From: Pseudomonadota bacterium
GTDB lineage: Bacteria; Myxococcota; UBA9042; PHBI01
Direction of reading: 5' to 3'
Length of the DNA stretch: 5,223 nucleotides
NCBI GenBank assembly: GCA_005788935.1
Contig: SYAK01000333.1
Location: 1-5,223, forward strand
Positions within the stretch are counted from its first letter, which is position 1; each line of letters begins with the position of its first letter. The notes beneath the pieces are model-generated. The model made no database searches. It had not been told where the DNA came from and saw only the letters and a program-made list of their open reading frames with translations. Shown piece after piece: positions 4,271 to 5,223 of this stretch. A program made the position numbers and the translations under genes.

Positions 4271-5223
4271 ATGGCCTTCAACTCCCTCGAATACGCCATC
4301 TTCCTCGTGGCCTCCTTCCTCGGCTTCTGGGGGTTGTCGCGCCTTGGCCTCGCGCGCCTCGTCTTCCTGACGCTCGCGAGCTTCGTCTTCTACGCGGCCT
4401 CGAACCCGCTCTTCCTGAGCCTCATCGTCGCGTCCACGCTGCTCGACTACGTCGTCGGCCTCGGCCTCGCGAAGACCGACGACCCGCGCCGCCGCAAGCA
4501 GCTCCTCGCGGCGTCGGTCGTCCTGAACCTCGGGATGCTCGGGGTCTTCAAGTACACGAATTTCTTTCTTGAAATGGGCGTCTACGGCGGCAACCTCTTC
4601 GGCGCCGACGTCGCCTTCACCCGCCTCGACATCCTGTTGCCAGCTGGCATCAGCTTCTACACGTTCCAGACGCTCTCCTATACCATCGACGTCTACCGCA
4701 GGCAGCTGGCACCCGAGCGCAGCCTCCTCAAGTTCGCCTTCTTCGTCGCCTACTTCCCGCAGCTCGTCGCGGGCCCCATCGTCCGCGCTGCCGACTTCCT
4801 GCCGCAGATCGACCGCCGCCCCTTCGTCTCGCGCCAGCAGGCGAGCCGCGCGCTCTGGCTCATCACCCTCGGCATCTTCAAGAAGGTCGTCGTGGCGGAC
4901 GCCCTCGGCGTCGACGTCGTGCAGCGCGTCTGGGACGACACCTCGCTCGTCAGCTCGGCCGACGTCCTCATCGCGCTCTACGCCTACACGATGCAGATCT
5001 ACCTCGATTTCTCGGCCTACAGCGACATCGCCATCGGCTCCGCGCTGCTCTTCGGCTTCCACCTGCCCGACAACTTCGATCGCCCCTATGCGGCCGTCTC
5101 CGTTCAGGATTTCTGGCGCCGCTGGCACAAGACACTCGGGTCCTTCCTGCGCGACTACCTGTACTATCCGCTCGGTGGCGGCCGCGGGTCCGACTGGCAG
5201 GTCTACCGCAACCTGTTCGTCAC
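4271..5223 (+). CDS. MBOAT-family membrane O-acyltransferase, AlgI/DltB-like (3' end cut by window)
   Basis: The first 317 residues are visible and the frame runs off the right edge without a stop. The family moves acyl groups across the cytoplasmic membrane onto extracytoplasmic acceptors such as alginate, peptidoglycan, other polysaccharides or teichoic acid. Visible features are hydrophobic segments from residue 8 onward (about 8-22 and 29-66), GVFKYTNFF (91-99), PAGISFYTFQ (124-133), QLVAGPIVR with Gly168 of the GPI motif, YLDFSAYSDIAIG with Asp246, and FWRRWHKTL (281-289) with the conserved His286. These are diagnostic for the AlgI branch. The invariant catalytic histidine of AlgI/DltB, in a GLWHG-type motif, should lie just beyond the window, so activity cannot be judged. 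The start MAFNSLEYAIF is typical of AlgI-like proteins, but the Shine-Dalgarno is weak (only GAG at 4259-4261). The acceptor is unknown. The 116-base gap to hemY suggests a separate unit. Confidence 0.93.
   Translation, partial: MAFNSLEYAIFLVASFLGFWGLSRLGLARLVFLTLASFVFYAASNPLFLSLIVASTLLDYVVGLGLAKTDDPRRRKQLLAASVVLNLGMLGVFKYTNFFLEMGVYGGNLFGADVAFTRLDILLPAGISFYTFQTLSYTIDVYRRQLAPERSLLKFAFFVAYFPQLVAGPIVRAADFLPQIDRRPFVSRQQASRALWLITLGIFKKVVVADALGVDVVQRVWDDTSLVSSADVLIALYAYTMQIYLDFSAYSDIAIGSALLFGFHLPDNFDRPYAAVSVQDFWRRWHKTLGSFLRDYLYYPLGGGRGSDWQVYRNLFV

Noticed and set aside
4549..4577. AT-richer patch in the MBOAT gene
   Set aside because: It encodes the conserved FKYTNFF segment, so Phe, Lys, Tyr and Asn codons explain the local composition. 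It is not a sign of insertion or a frameshift.
4178..5128. Open frame of 316 codons on the minus strand opposite the MBOAT gene
   Set aside because: The product is a highly charged Glu/Asp/Arg/Ala string, the mirror of hydrophobic codons on the + strand. The + strand carries clear MBOAT motifs.
1..5223. Search for CRISPR arrays, insertion sequences, toxin-antitoxin or defence modules
   Set aside because: No regularly spaced repeats, transposase motifs, terminal repeats or defence-type domains were seen on either strand. Nearly all bases are explained by housekeeping-type genes.

Overview
The window is very GC-rich (about 70% by eye, with G/C at most third codon positions). All supported genes lie on the + strand. 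The mix suggests a high-GC, heme-making, Gram-negative-type bacterium: an oxygen-dependent HemY next to hemE, a signal-peptide lipoprotein starting Cys-Asp-Asp-Gly-Gly, an AlgI-type membrane O-acyltransferase, and a tRNA whose CCA is not encoded. A member of the Myxococcota or another deltaproteobacterial-type lineage would fit, but this is an inference from gene content and composition, not a demonstrated placement.

Layout. Bases 1-46 are the 3' part of a tRNA-Arg(CCG) that begins before the window. Bases 47-206 hold no gene but are rich in inverted repeats: an 8-bp motif occurs three times around a candidate promoter. From 207 to 4154 four genes are tightly packed: a BKACE-family (DUF849) beta-keto acid cleavage enzyme, a small predicted lipoprotein of unknown function, hemE (uroporphyrinogen decarboxylase) and hemY (oxygen-dependent protoporphyrinogen oxidase). 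The first and second genes overlap by one base (TGATG). The second and third are 23 bases apart. The third and fourth overlap as GTGA. They probably form one transcription unit. Bases 4155-4270 hold a stem-loop and a weak candidate promoter. From 4271 to the right edge runs the N-terminal part of an MBOAT O-acyltransferase, cut off before its expected catalytic 'WHG' histidine.

How the genes relate. hemE and hemY act in the same pathway: HemE makes coproporphyrinogen III, and HemY oxidises protoporphyrinogen IX to protoporphyrin IX. The intervening step (coproporphyrinogen oxidase) is not in the window. The BKACE enzyme and the lipoprotein have no known role in heme synthesis, so their place at the head of the unit is the main puzzle. 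The MBOAT gene probably starts a separate unit for acylating an exported polysaccharide or another extracytoplasmic acceptor. I found no CRISPR array, insertion sequence, phage gene or defence system. Most of the window looks like ordinary chromosomal housekeeping sequence, and I do not see a convincing new system.
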